Positions 18,287 through 28,500 of a stretch of 64,000 bases of DNA are shown in pieces (positions within the stretch are counted from its first letter, which is position 1; each line of letters opens with the position of its first letter). A program made the translations under genes and the position numbers. Below the pieces are notes generated by a model. The model saw nothing but the letters and a program-made list of their open reading frames with translations. It made no database searches and was not told the DNA's origin. Source of the DNA: Rhodanobacter glycinis (GTDB lineage Bacteria > Pseudomonadota > Gammaproteobacteria > Xanthomonadales > Rhodanobacteraceae); contig NZ_RCZB01000003.1 of the NCBI RefSeq assembly GCF_006438785.1, positions 62,001 to 126,000 of the forward strand, written 5' to 3'.

Positions 18287-18829
18287 TCAATGCACGGTCT
18301 CAAGTGGCCAAGCTTTCAGTCGATGCTTCAGGTCCAGCGGCGCCAGGCCAAACGCCTCGCGCACGCGATCGGAAGGGAACCCCACATCCTTCGGCTTGAT
18401 CACCACCATTTCAGCCAGACGGCAGGTCAGATCGCGTGCCGAACACGCCTTGTCATGCCACAGATCGCTTTCGATCTGATACGCGAACTGGTTCAACGTG
18501 CCCAGAACCGAACGGGAGCTGCTCGCGGCCAATTCCATGTCACGCATCGATTCGGCTTCCACAGCCGCCATATCGGCCGGGATATCCAGATAAAGCAGCG
18601 CCTTGAACAACGCTTGACCGAAGCGCTCAGGAATGAGCGCATACGGCGCCGCGTCGATCACCACGCCCATTCGCGTCGGCTCGCTCACCGCCAGCACGAG
18701 CTGGATGCGCGATACACGGATCAGATTGGCCGTCCATTCGCCAAGACGGTTCTTCGCCCGCGCAGGCTCGACCACCGGTCTGGCTTTCATCGCCTTGAGA
18801 AGTTTGGCCGTGCAGCGCAAGACGGTCAT
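18287..18829 (-). CDS. DUF6933 domain protein
   Basis: 180 residues. It opens MTVLRCTAKLLKAMK, with RIQLVLAVSEPTRMGVVIDAAPY further in, which matches the uncharacterised DUF6933 family as I know it. No catalytic motif, signal peptide or membrane segment is visible, so a soluble cytoplasmic protein is likely. Members often occur in variable regions beside plasmid or defence genes; here it sits between a restriction-methyltransferase remnant and the palindrome-controlled nucleotidyltransferase, all on the minus strand. Function unknown. Confidence 0.65.
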   Translation of the reverse strand: MTVLRCTAKLLKAMKARPVVEPARAKNRLGEWTANLIRVSRIQLVLAVSEPTRMGVVIDAAPYALIPERFGQALFKALLYLDIPADMAAVEAESMRDMELAASSSRSVLGTLNQFAYQIESDLWHDKACSARDLTCRLAEMVVIKPKDVGFPSDRVREAFGLAPLDLKHRLKAWPLETVH

Positions 18830-18848
18830 CGCAGGGGCCTTGCGACCT

Positions 18849-19037
18849 TCATGCGCCGATCGCCTGGCCGGCGTACAGCGGCAGCAGGCTTTTCAGCGCA
18901 TCGAGGTTGTCGCCCTGGATCAGCAGGTTGCCGCTGGCGGCATCGCCGACCTCGGCCAGCGGTTCCAGCAGGCGATACGGCACTTTCTTGGCGGCGTCCT
19001 TGGCCTTGCGGTCGCCGAGCCAGTTCAATTCGGGCAT
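18849..19037 (-). pseudogene. Remnant of type III restriction-modification methyltransferase (Mod), N-terminus only
   Basis: 62 residues ending at TGA. The sequence LNWLGDRKAKDAAKKVPYRL, followed by SGNLLIQGDNLDALKSLLPLYAGQ, is the start of type III Mod / site-specific adenine methyltransferases, where QGDNL-ALK-LLP-Y-G leads into the catalytic domain. Everything after YAGQ is missing: the DPPY catalytic motif, the SAM motif and the target-recognition domain. The next gene begins 19 bases later. It is a decayed stump of a roughly 600-residue protein; the matching res helicase gene is also absent. Its start lies 15 bases after the fic stop, so it may still be translated. Confidence 0.78.
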
Positions 19038-19052
19038 GCGGTGTTCTCTTGG

Positions 19053-20216
19053 CTATTCATGGTCATCATTCGTTTCGGTCGGATTCTCGATCGCCTTGAG
19101 CACGCCGCGCGCCAGATACTGACGACCCCATTGGCGACCGCTGGTTTCCTGGATCAATCCGGCCTGCTCCAGCTCGGCAAGCGCGGCGCGCGCGGTGGGG
19201 TCGGACACACCGAGCAGCACCTTCACCCGCGCCGCGTTGATGTGCGGATTGGCGAACAGCTCGTCGACAAGCGCCAGCGCCTTGGGCGACTCGGCAACCT
19301 TGCGGCGCATGCTCTCGCGCAGATCCATCAACTCGCGCGCCTGTCGCGCTGCCCGCCGTGCGCTCCAGTTCACGCCGGCGAGAAAGTAGTGCAGCCAGCC
19401 GTTCCAGTCGCCATGGGTGCGGATGCGCTGCAGGCTGTCGTAGTAGCCGCGCCGCTCGCGTTCGATGTATTCGGACAGGTACAGCAGCGGCTGGCTGAGA
19501 CGCTCGCGCTCGATCAGGAACAACGTGATCAACAACCGGCCGACGCGACCGTTGCCGTCGAGAAACGGATGGATCGCCTCGAAGTGCTCGTGGATCAACG
19601 CGCACTGAATCAGATCAGGTAGCTCGTCGCGCCGGTGCAGGTAGCGCTCCCAATCACTGAGCGCCTGCTTCATCTCCTCGACCGGCGGCGGCACATAGAA
19701 CGCACTGGCCAGCGTGCTGCCCGGCGGCCCGATCCAGTTCTGGCTGCGTCGGAAGCGACCCGGCGTAGCCGTTTCGCCGCGCACGCCGTGCAGCAGTTTC
19801 TCGTGCAGCTCGCGTACCAGCCGCAGCGAGAGCGGCAACGTGTCGAGCCGCTGCACGCCGTGCTCCAGCGCCGTGACGTAGTTGCGCACTTCCAGCACGT
19901 CGTCGGCTGGCACTTGCGGCGATTGCCCGGCCTCGTCGGCGAGCAGGTCAGTGATGCTGGCCTGGGTGCCTTCGATACGCGAGGACAGCACCGCCTCACG
20001 GCGCAGATAGGGCGCAATCAGCAAGTGCGGATTGGGCAGCTGACGACCAAGACCGGACAGTTCACTAAGCGCGGCATCAGCACGTGACAGCGCAAGCACC
20101 AGCGCATGATCGAAATCGACTCGGGGAGGCAGAGGCGCTGGCACGAAGGCCGGCGGGCCCTGTGGGGTGCGTACCACGCGGCCGGCTTCGGCTGACTGAA
20201 AGTCCGCAGCATCCAC
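19053..20216 (-). CDS. Fic family protein (class II, N-terminal inhibitory helix, C-terminal winged helix)
   Basis: 387 residues from a GTG at 20216; family alignment supports a beginning of MDAADFQSAEAGRVVRTP. Residues 78-84 (SSRIEGT) match the [S/T]xxxE[G/N] inhibitory helix, and 216-227 (HPFLDGNGRVGR) is an intact Fic active site (HxFx[D/E]GNGRxxR), so AMP transfer (or other nucleotidyl transfer) to a protein hydroxyl is possible once the inhibitory helix is released. The C-terminus resembles a winged helix (SDPTARAALAELEQAGLI), common in Fic proteins that bind DNA. It is divergent from uup across an AT-rich spacer with CTTTCAA repeats. It leads the accessory island; targets are unknown. 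Confidence 0.9.
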   Translation of the reverse strand: MDAADFQSAEAGRVVRTPQGPPAFVPAPLPPRVDFDHALVLALSRADAALSELSGLGRQLPNPHLLIAPYLRREAVLSSRIEGTQASITDLLADEAGQSPQVPADDVLEVRNYVTALEHGVQRLDTLPLSLRLVRELHEKLLHGVRGETATPGRFRRSQNWIGPPGSTLASAFYVPPPVEEMKQALSDWERYLHRRDELPDLIQCALIHEHFEAIHPFLDGNGRVGRLLITLFLIERERLSQPLLYLSEYIERERRGYYDSLQRIRTHGDWNGWLHYFLAGVNWSARRAARQARELMDLRESMRRKVAESPKALALVDELFANPHINAARVKVLLGVSDPTARAALAELEQAGLIQETSGRQWGRQYLARGVLKAIENPTETNDDHE

Positions 20217-20266
20217 GGTCCGGTTCCTTATGCGGCGGTTGATCCAAATGCTGACTCTAGAGAGCT

Positions 20267-20327
20267 TTGAAAGAAATAACAATAAATCTTTCAATAAGAT
20301 CGGAGCTCTGAAACGCGGCTTTCAAAG
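20267..20327. promoter_or_regulatory. CTTTCAA repeat operator between fic and uup
   Basis: TTGAAAG (20267-20273) and CTTTCAA (20288-20294) form a perfect 7-base inverted repeat around 14 AT-rich bases. A third, self-complementary copy (CTTTCAAAG) is at 20319-20327. The group lies in the divergent spacer, a likely binding area for a dimeric regulator, possibly the winged helix of the Fic protein. Confidence 0.5.
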
Positions 20328-20349
20328 TGGCAACCGCTACAATGGGCCG

Positions 20350-22224
20350 ATGTCTCTTATCCAATTGCAACGCGTCGACTTCAGCATCGGCGGCCCGCTC
20401 CTGCTCGAACACGTCGATCTGTCGATCGAGGCGAACGAGCGGGTATGTATCGTCGGCCGCAACGGCGAAGGCAAATCCACCTTGATGAAACTGATCGCCG
20501 GCGAGCTGCATGCCGACGATGGCGAGGTGCGCATCCAGAATGGCGTCGTGGTGGCGCGGATGGCACAGGAGGTACCGCAGGACACCGCCGGCAGCGTGTT
20601 CGATGTGGTGGCCGAAGGGCTGGGCGATCTTGGCCGGTTGTTGGCGCGCTATCACCATCTGTTGCACGAGCTGCACACGCCTGCCGATTTCGAGGCGCTG
20701 GGCGACGTGCAGCATGAGATCGAAGCACAGCACGGCTGGGATCTGGACCGGCGCGTCGAAGAGGTGCTGACCCAGCTGGAACTGCCCGGCGACACCGACT
20801 TCGCCGCGCTGTCCGGTGGCATGAAGCGGCGCGTGCTGCTGGCCCAGGCGCTGGTGCGCAAACCCGACGTGCTGTTGCTGGACGAGCCGACCAACCACCT
20901 GGACATCGAGGCGATCGGCTGGCTGGAAAGCTTCCTCAAGCAGTTCGCCGGCAGCATCCTGTTCGTCACCCATGACCGCAGCTTCCTGCGCGCGCTGGCC
21001 ACGCGCATCGTCGAGATCGATCGCGGCGCACTGACCGACTGGCCGGGCGACTACGACAACTACCTGCGCCGCCGCGAGGAGCGCCTGCACGCGGAGTCAC
21101 AGGCCAACGCACTGTTCGACAAGAAACTGGCGCAGGAAGAAGTGTGGATTCGCCAGGGCATCAAGGCCCGGCGTACCCGCAATGAGGGCCGCGTGCGCGC
21201 GCTGAAGGCATTGCGCAACGAGCGCGCCGAGCGGCGCAACCTCACTGGCAACGCGCGCATGACGCTGGCCAATGCGCAGGCGTCGGGCAAGAAGGTGATC
21301 GACCTGCAGCATGTCCACCAGGCTTACGGTGGCCGCGTGCTGATCGACGACCTGACCACCACCATCATGCGTGGCGACCGCATCGGCATCATCGGCCCGA
21401 ACGGCGCCGGCAAGAGCACGCTGCTGAAGATCATGCTGGGCGAACTGACCCCGCAACGCGGCACGGCGGAAATCGGCACCAGCATCCAGATCGCCTACTT
21501 CGACCAGCATCGCCTGCAGCTCGACAACCGCCTCAGCGCGGTGGACAACGTGGCCGAGGGTCGCGAGTTCATCGAGCTCAACGGGCAGCGCAAGCACATC
21601 ATCGGCTACCTGCAGGATTTCCTGTTCTCGCCCGAACGCGCGCGCGCACCGATCACCCGATTGTCCGGTGGCGAGCGCAACCGCCTGCTGCTGGCCAAGC
21701 TGTTCGCGCAGCCATCCAACCTGCTGGTGATGGATGAGCCGACAAACGACCTGGATGTCGAAACGCTGGAGCTGCTGGAAGAATTGCTGACCGATTATCA
21801 GGGCACCCTGCTGCTGGTGTCGCACGATCGCGCGTTCCTCGACAACGTGGTATCGAGCACGCTGGTGCTGGAAGGCGAAGGCCAGGTCGGCGAATACGTC
21901 GGTGGTTACACCGACTGGCTGCGCCAGCGACCCGGTGCCCGCAGCGCGACGATAGCCAAGCCGGCGGCGCCAGGCGCGGCGTCCGTTGCCGCGCCAGCGG
22001 AGTCCAGGCGCAAGCGCAGCTTCAAGGAACAACATGAGCTGGAACAGTTGCCCAAGCGCATCGAGCAACTGGAAGGCGAGATCGGCAGAAACAGCGCGGC
22101 GATGAACGAGCCCGCCTTCTTCCAGCAGGACAGCGCCACCATCGTCAAGGCGAACGAGGCACTCGCCACGCTGCAGGCGGAACTCGACGCCGCCTACGCG
22201 CGCTGGACGGAACTGGACGGCTGA
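20350..22224 (+). CDS. uup: ABC-F ATPase Uup
   Basis: 624 residues with two ABC domains and no membrane part. The first has Walker A GRNGEGKST, signature LSGGMKRR and Walker B DVLLLDEPTNHLD; the second has GPNGAGKST, LSGGERNR and LLVMDEPTNDLD. The linker with RRTRNEGRVRALKALRNER and the C-terminal coiled coil (KEQHELEQLPKRIEQLEGEIG) identify the Uup branch of ABC-F. The family works at the ribosome and on branched DNA intermediates, and affects transposon excision and fitness in competition. ATG 20350 is chosen by the conserved MSLIQL start. Confidence 0.94.
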   Translation: MSLIQLQRVDFSIGGPLLLEHVDLSIEANERVCIVGRNGEGKSTLMKLIAGELHADDGEVRIQNGVVVARMAQEVPQDTAGSVFDVVAEGLGDLGRLLARYHHLLHELHTPADFEALGDVQHEIEAQHGWDLDRRVEEVLTQLELPGDTDFAALSGGMKRRVLLAQALVRKPDVLLLDEPTNHLDIEAIGWLESFLKQFAGSILFVTHDRSFLRALATRIVEIDRGALTDWPGDYDNYLRRREERLHAESQANALFDKKLAQEEVWIRQGIKARRTRNEGRVRALKALRNERAERRNLTGNARMTLANAQASGKKVIDLQHVHQAYGGRVLIDDLTTTIMRGDRIGIIGPNGAGKSTLLKIMLGELTPQRGTAEIGTSIQIAYFDQHRLQLDNRLSAVDNVAEGREFIELNGQRKHIIGYLQDFLFSPERARAPITRLSGGERNRLLLAKLFAQPSNLLVMDEPTNDLDVETLELLEELLTDYQGTLLLVSHDRAFLDNVVSSTLVLEGEGQVGEYVGGYTDWLRQRPGARSATIAKPAAPGAASVAAPAESRRKRSFKEQHELEQLPKRIEQLEGEIGRNSAAMNEPAFFQQDSATIVKANEALATLQAELDAAYARWTELDG

Positions 22225-22250
22225 ACGCCCGGCCATTCGCGTCGCCGAAG

Positions 22251-22282
22251 CGGCGGCGCGGCGGCGCGGCGGCGCGGCGGCG
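22251..22282. repeat. 8-base tandem repeat, four copies
   Basis: CGGCGGCG is repeated four times without a gap in the short spacer between uup and the glutathione transferase gene. It is a candidate for slippage and copy-number variation among strains. Confidence 0.9.
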
Positions 22283-22315
22283 TATCATCCGTGCATCAAC
22301 CTGGGGACGATCGCC

Positions 22316-22945
22316 ATGTATACGCTGTACTACAGCCCCGGCTCGGCCAACATGCTGGTGCATCTGATCCTGCTGGAATGTGGCGCACCGTACACGCTGG
22401 AGCGGGTCGACCTGGACGCCGGCCAGCAGCGCAGCGCGGCGTATCTTGCGCTGAATCCGAACGGCGTGGTGCCCACCCTGGTGATCGACGGCGTGCCGCA
22501 CGGCGAAGCGGCGGCATTGGCGACGCTGCTGCTGGAGCGCCACCCCGATGCCGCGCTGGCACCGGCCGCGGACGACCCGCAGCGGGCCGACTATCTGCAG
22601 TGGATGTTCTACCTGGCCAACTCGCAGCAGTCGCTGTTCCGGCAGTGGTTCTATCCCGGCGACCATCTCCCCGCGGCCGCCGACAGTATCAAGGAGGCCG
22701 CTCGCATCGGCATCGAGGCGGGCTGGTCGCGCATCAATGCGCACCTGGCTACGCATGGCCCGTATCTGCTCGGCAACCGCTTCAGTGCGGTCGACCTGTA
22801 TGTGCTGATGTTGATGCGCTGGTCGCGCAATATGCCGCGCCCGGCAACAAGCTGGCCGCACCTCGCCGAGCTGGCCGCACGATTGAAGGCCCGTGCCTCA
22901 TGGAAACAGCTGTGCGCTGCCGAGGGTCTGGTCGAGTGGGCCTGA
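22316..22945 (+). CDS. Glutathione S-transferase family protein
   Basis: 209 residues. The N-terminal thioredoxin-like domain begins MYTLYYSPGSANMLVHLILLECG, with Tyr and Ser in the position of the catalytic residue, followed by the cis-proline segment NPNGVVPTLVIDG and the GSH-contact GEAAAL (the usual E-S pair is E-A here). An alpha-helical C-terminal domain follows, with LGNRFSAVDLYVLMLMRW. It is a cytosolic conjugation or thiol-transfer enzyme of unknown substrate. The following GIY-YIG gene starts four bases after its stop, suggesting co-transcription. Confidence 0.9.
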   Translation: MYTLYYSPGSANMLVHLILLECGAPYTLERVDLDAGQQRSAAYLALNPNGVVPTLVIDGVPHGEAAALATLLLERHPDAALAPAADDPQRADYLQWMFYLANSQQSLFRQWFYPGDHLPAAADSIKEAARIGIEAGWSRINAHLATHGPYLLGNRFSAVDLYVLMLMRWSRNMPRPATSWPHLAELAARLKARASWKQLCAAEGLVEWA

Positions 22946-22949
22946 GCAG

Positions 22950-23255
22950 ATGAGCACCGCACCCGGCGCCGATGCCTGGGCCGTCTATCTGCTGGAATGT
23001 GCCGACGGCCGCGTCTACACCGGTATCGCCCGCGATCCCGAACTGCGCTACGCCAAACATCTCAGCGGCAAAGGCGCGCGTTTCACCCGCTCCAATCCGC
23101 CACGCAAGTTGCTCGGCTGGGTCTGGGTTGCCGGTCACGGCGACGCGCTGCGGCTGGAAATTGCGTGGAAGCGGCTGCCACGCAATGAGCGGATCGCGGC
23201 GTTGCGCGCGAGCCTGCAAACTGCGGCGCATCCTGTGCGCGATGCTCTTTCGTGA
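22950..23255 (+). CDS. GIY-YIG nuclease-fold protein
   Basis: 101 residues. WAVYLLECADGRVYTGIARDPELRYAKH carries the GIY-YIG core, here as VYLL and VYTGIA with the conserved Arg, and a KGARFTR segment follows, typical of the small YhbQ/UPF0213-like single-domain members. Those proteins are nucleases or nuclease-like DNA/RNA repair factors. No other domain is present. ATG 22950 gives the standard length; it follows the glutathione transferase gene within 5 bases. Confidence 0.88.
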   Translation: MSTAPGADAWAVYLLECADGRVYTGIARDPELRYAKHLSGKGARFTRSNPPRKLLGWVWVAGHGDALRLEIAWKRLPRNERIAALRASLQTAAHPVRDALS

Positions 23256-23289
23256 CATGACCGAAGAGCATCGCGCTCGTGGTGTTCTC

Positions 23290-24625
23290 CTACAGCGGCA
23301 ACCAGAGTTGCGCCATGACACCGGGTGCGTCGCTGCGCGCGGAAAGGCTGACGCCGCCTTCGTGAGCTTCGGCGATCTGCCGAACCAGTGCGAGACCGAT
23401 GCCTGAACCGCCCGGCTTGGTGGTGAAGAACGGCACAAACAGATTGTCGCTGCCGGGAAGGCCGGGGCCGTCGTCGAGTATTTCGATCAATACGCGCTCG
23501 CCCTCGGCGCGCCAGCGCGTCACCACCCGCCCACCCGTCATCGAGCTTGCTTCGACGGCGTTGCGCAGCAGGTTGATCAGCGCCTGTTCGAGCTGGTCGG
23601 GATCGGCCTGCACATGCAACGGCGCGCCCGCGTCCACTTGCACGTCCGTGCGTTGTTCCAGCCGCGCCACTGTCTGCACCAGTGCGGCCAGGTCGAACTC
23701 GCGTTTCTGTGGCGGTGGCAGCGCAGCGAGCCGGCTGTAACCGGCGAGGAAGCGCGCCAGCGATTCGGCGCGATTGCCGATCACCTGCAGGCCGCTGCGT
23801 GAATCCTCGCGCCAGTCGTCGGCCAGCGGCTCGCGTTCGATCAAGGTCGCCAGCGTGCCAGCCAGCGAGTGGATCGATGCCAGCGAGTTGTTGACCTCGT
23901 GGCCGAGCACGCGGAGCAGGCGTTGCCAGGCCTGGCGTTCTTCTTCGCGCAGCACGCGGCCCACATCGTTGATCACCAGCAGCTGGCCGCTGCGACCTTC
24001 GTTGCGCAATGGCGCATGGCGGATGTCGAAGCGACCGCTGCGACCGGGGAAGGTGTGCTTGATCACACGCGCATCCGGCGCAGCCAGCAGCGCGTCGAGC
24101 GCAAGCTCGCTGGCCTGCCGACCGATCAACGTGCTCCGATCACCGGCGAGCAGGCGCTGCGCCGCCGGATTGAGCAGACGCAGGCGCACGTCGTGGTCGA
24201 ACACCAGCACCGCGCTGTCCAGCGCGGCCAGCGTCTTGCCGAGCAGGCGCGAGGAATCCTCGAATTGCAGGCGTTCCTGCTGCAGGCGATCGGCCAGTGC
24301 ATTGACGTCATAGATCGCATCGCCGAGCACACCGCCCCGCACGCCGCGCATGCTGTAGTCGCCTTCGCGCAGCGCCTCCAGCAAACCGGCCAGCGTGTAT
24401 AGCGGATACACCACGCGCCGATGCTGCCAGCGTGCGATCAATGCGGTGGCCACCATCACGGCGATCGCCAGACTCCAGCACAACACGCGATCGGGGATAC
24501 CGATCAGCAGCAGCACCGCGATGCCGATCAGTGCAGGCAGAGCCACCAGCCAGCCGCCGAGCAGAACCCGGCGCTCGAACGCCGGCATGCGCGCGCGATG
24601 CCGACGTGCAGACGGCATCGAAGGT

Positions 24626-24636
<11 letters not shown>
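23290..24636 (-). CDS. NtrY/NtrB-type sensor histidine kinase
   Basis: 448 residues. Two N-terminal membrane segments (about 25-70) are followed by a HAMP-like stretch, a PAS domain (about 140-235: AALDSAVLVFDHDVRLRLLNPAAQRLL), an H-box with an unusual LGHEVNNSLASI sequence as in NtrY kinases, and an HATPase domain with NLLRNAVEAS, DDGPGLP and FFTTKPGGSGIGLALVRQ. It should phosphorylate the sigma-54 regulator encoded by the preceding gene, whose stop it overlaps by 11 bases. Together they close the exporter operon, so the signal is probably a substrate of, or stress relieved by, that exporter. Confidence 0.92.
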
Positions 24637-26026
<1,390 letters not shown>

Positions 26027-26082
26027 GCTGTTGAAAGATTCCTGCGGGGTGGAATGAAGAGCGCGCGCCGATCGCGGTGGGC

Positions 26083-28500
26083 TCACTCGCAACTCAAGGC
26101 TACCAGCGGATCGACCCGCAGCGCGCGAATCAGCGGCAGCAGACCCGCCAGCAGGGTGATGACCACGATCACCAGCACCACAGGCAGGAATACCGTCATG
26201 TCGTGGGCCCGGGTTTGCAGGCCCGAATCTGCCAACAGACCCGACCACGGCCAAGCCAGCAGCAAGCCCACGCCAAGACCCAGGCCGAGTTGCCAGATCA
26301 ACTGTCGACCCACCGTGCCCACGATCGCGGCAGAGCCGGCGCCGATGGCGCGGCGAATGCCGATTTCGCGCGTGCGCTGCGCCACCGAGAACGCCAGCAC
26401 GCCGTAGAGTCCCGCTGCCGCCAGCAGCAGCGCCACCAGGCCGAGCGCACCGAATACCGCGGTCAGCACCACCAGATGCACGCGCCCGGCGGCGATCGCC
26501 GTTGCCTGGCTGCGCGGTACGTACACGGCGGCCTGTGCGTCCACGCTGCGCACGATCGCGTTGAGCCGTGCCGCAAACACCAGCGGATCACCATGCGTGC
26601 GCAGCGCCAGACCTACGCTTGCCAGCGGCGAAGATCCGGCTGACTGCTGCAGTGGCATCAGCAAGCCCGGCAGTGACTTCTCCAACTCGTTGTCCATCTG
26701 CAGCGGCTCGATCACTCCGATCACCGTCCTCGTGCTGGCATAGGACTGGCCCGGATACAGCACCACACGCTGCCCCACGGCGTCGCGCCCCGGCCACAAC
26801 GCCTGCGCGGTTTTCCGGTCGATCACCGTCACCGGCAGGCTGTCGGCGCGATCACGTATATCGAAGAAGCGGCCCTCGGCCAGGTGCACCCCGTACGTGC
26901 CGAGAAAATGGCTGTCGACGATACCCATCTGCGCCCACGGCCAGCCGTCGGCCGGGCGCGCCTGGCCCAGTGCGGAAATCGTTTCGTGGCTGCCCAGCTG
27001 TGCGCCGGGCACGGTATTGGCCGCCGTCGCGTCGAGCACGTTGCCGTCGGCACGCAACTGTTCGGTCACGCTGGCAAAGAAGCGCAAGCGCTGCTTGTCA
27101 TCGGCATACGCCTTGGTCGGCAACGCGACTTGCGCAGTCAGCACATGGCTGGCAGCGGTACCGCCGGCCAGCGGGGCCGCGAACAACGTATCCAGTGAAC
27201 GGATGAAGGTACCCGCGCCGACCAGCAGCACCACGGTGAGCACGATCTCCAGCACCACCAGCGACTTCGCCACTCGAGCGAACGCGCCGCCGGATCCCTT
27301 GCTGCCCTCGCGCAACGCGCCGGACATGTCGGCATGCGCGGCGCGCCACGCCGGAATCAGCCCGGTCAGCGCGGTCGTGAGCAGCGCAAGAACCACTGCA
27401 AACGCCAGCACGTTGCCGTCGATACCCATGTGCTGCAACTTGCTGGCCGAGCGACCCACTCCCAGGTATTCCGTCACCAGCCAGCGCTTGCCGAAATGCA
27501 TCATCGGCAAGGCCACGCCGAAAGCCGCTGCGGCCAGCAACAAACTCTCCGCCAGCACACCGGCCATCAACCGCCCGCGGCTGCAGCCCAGGGCGCTGCG
27601 CAAGGCTAGCTCACGGCGGCGATTCAAGGTTTGCACCAACTGCAGGTTGGCCACGTTGACGCAGGCGAGCAGCAGCACCATGGCACCGGCCGCAAACATC
27701 AGCCATACCCAGTGGCGCACGTCCTCGGGCACGAATTGCACGCCCAGCGGCTTTACCGTCAGACGCATTTGCGCATCGGAGGCGGCTGCGCCATGACGCA
27801 GGCTCGCATTCAGCGCGTCCAGCTGCTGACGCACCTCGGTCAGGCTGACACCGGGCCTGAGCCGGGCCACCATCGCCACGTCCTCGTGCTCGCCGGCGCT
27901 CAACGGCAGCGGCATCCACAGCTGGCTGGCGTAGGGGAAATCGAAATCCTTCGGCATGACGCCGACCACCGTGGCCCAGTCGCCGTTCACCCTCACCGCG
28001 CGGCCCAGCACGCCCGGATCGGCGTTGAAATCATGCCGCCACAAGGTTTCGCCCAGCAGTACCACGGGCGCAGCACCCGGCTGATCGTCGGCCGCGCTGA
28101 ACGCGCGCCCGAGTATCGGATGGATGCCGAGCATGTCCATCATCGACGCAGTCCAGCGCGTGCCGTCGAGCCGGATCGGGCCCTTGCCGCTGTCCAGGCT
28201 GATGCCCATGGGCAGGTAGGCGCCGTCGGATGCCACGCCCTGCAGGCGCCCCTGCCGCTGCAGGTAGTCATCGCTGTCGAGGTCATAGATGCCGATGCCG
28301 CGGTCGGTCGTCGCGCCGATCGCCATCAGCCGATCGGCCGGCGCAGGCAGCGGATGCACGATCAGCGTATCGATCAGGCCGAACAGGAACAGCAGCACAC
28401 CCAGCCCCACGCCAAGCACACCGGCCGACAGCGCGGCGTAGCCGGGCCGCTTCATCAGGCGCCGCCAGGCGTTGCGAAATTCACGCACGAACATGGTCAT
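26083..28500 (-). CDS. MacB/FtsX-type ABC transporter permease, first of three
   Basis: 805 residues from ATG 28500, which overlaps the stop of the next permease (ATGA); a second ATG six bases on is equally possible. It has two repeats of the MacB periplasmic domain plus FtsX membrane domain: one N-terminal membrane helix, a large periplasmic domain, three helices (LMFAAGAMVLLLACVNVANLQLV ...), a second periplasmic domain (from about 440), and three final helices. The helix-loop motif RRRELALRSALGCSRGRL is typical. It couples to the ATPase encoded upstream in the operon and probably moves a substrate from the periplasm outward. It is more distant from the other two permeases than they are from each other. 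Confidence 0.9.
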   Translation of the reverse strand: MTMFVREFRNAWRRLMKRPGYAALSAGVLGVGLGVLLFLFGLIDTLIVHPLPAPADRLMAIGATTDRGIGIYDLDSDDYLQRQGRLQGVASDGAYLPMGISLDSGKGPIRLDGTRWTASMMDMLGIHPILGRAFSAADDQPGAAPVVLLGETLWRHDFNADPGVLGRAVRVNGDWATVVGVMPKDFDFPYASQLWMPLPLSAGEHEDVAMVARLRPGVSLTEVRQQLDALNASLRHGAAASDAQMRLTVKPLGVQFVPEDVRHWVWLMFAAGAMVLLLACVNVANLQLVQTLNRRRELALRSALGCSRGRLMAGVLAESLLLAAAAFGVALPMMHFGKRWLVTEYLGVGRSASKLQHMGIDGNVLAFAVVLALLTTALTGLIPAWRAAHADMSGALREGSKGSGGAFARVAKSLVVLEIVLTVVLLVGAGTFIRSLDTLFAAPLAGGTAASHVLTAQVALPTKAYADDKQRLRFFASVTEQLRADGNVLDATAANTVPGAQLGSHETISALGQARPADGWPWAQMGIVDSHFLGTYGVHLAEGRFFDIRDRADSLPVTVIDRKTAQALWPGRDAVGQRVVLYPGQSYASTRTVIGVIEPLQMDNELEKSLPGLLMPLQQSAGSSPLASVGLALRTHGDPLVFAARLNAIVRSVDAQAAVYVPRSQATAIAAGRVHLVVLTAVFGALGLVALLLAAAGLYGVLAFSVAQRTREIGIRRAIGAGSAAIVGTVGRQLIWQLGLGLGVGLLLAWPWSGLLADSGLQTRAHDMTVFLPVVLVIVVITLLAGLLPLIRALRVDPLVALSCE

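Noticed and set aside
17172..20330. Prophage or integrative element at the accessory island
   Set aside because: No integrase, attachment repeats or tRNA site is present; only the gene content looks accessory.
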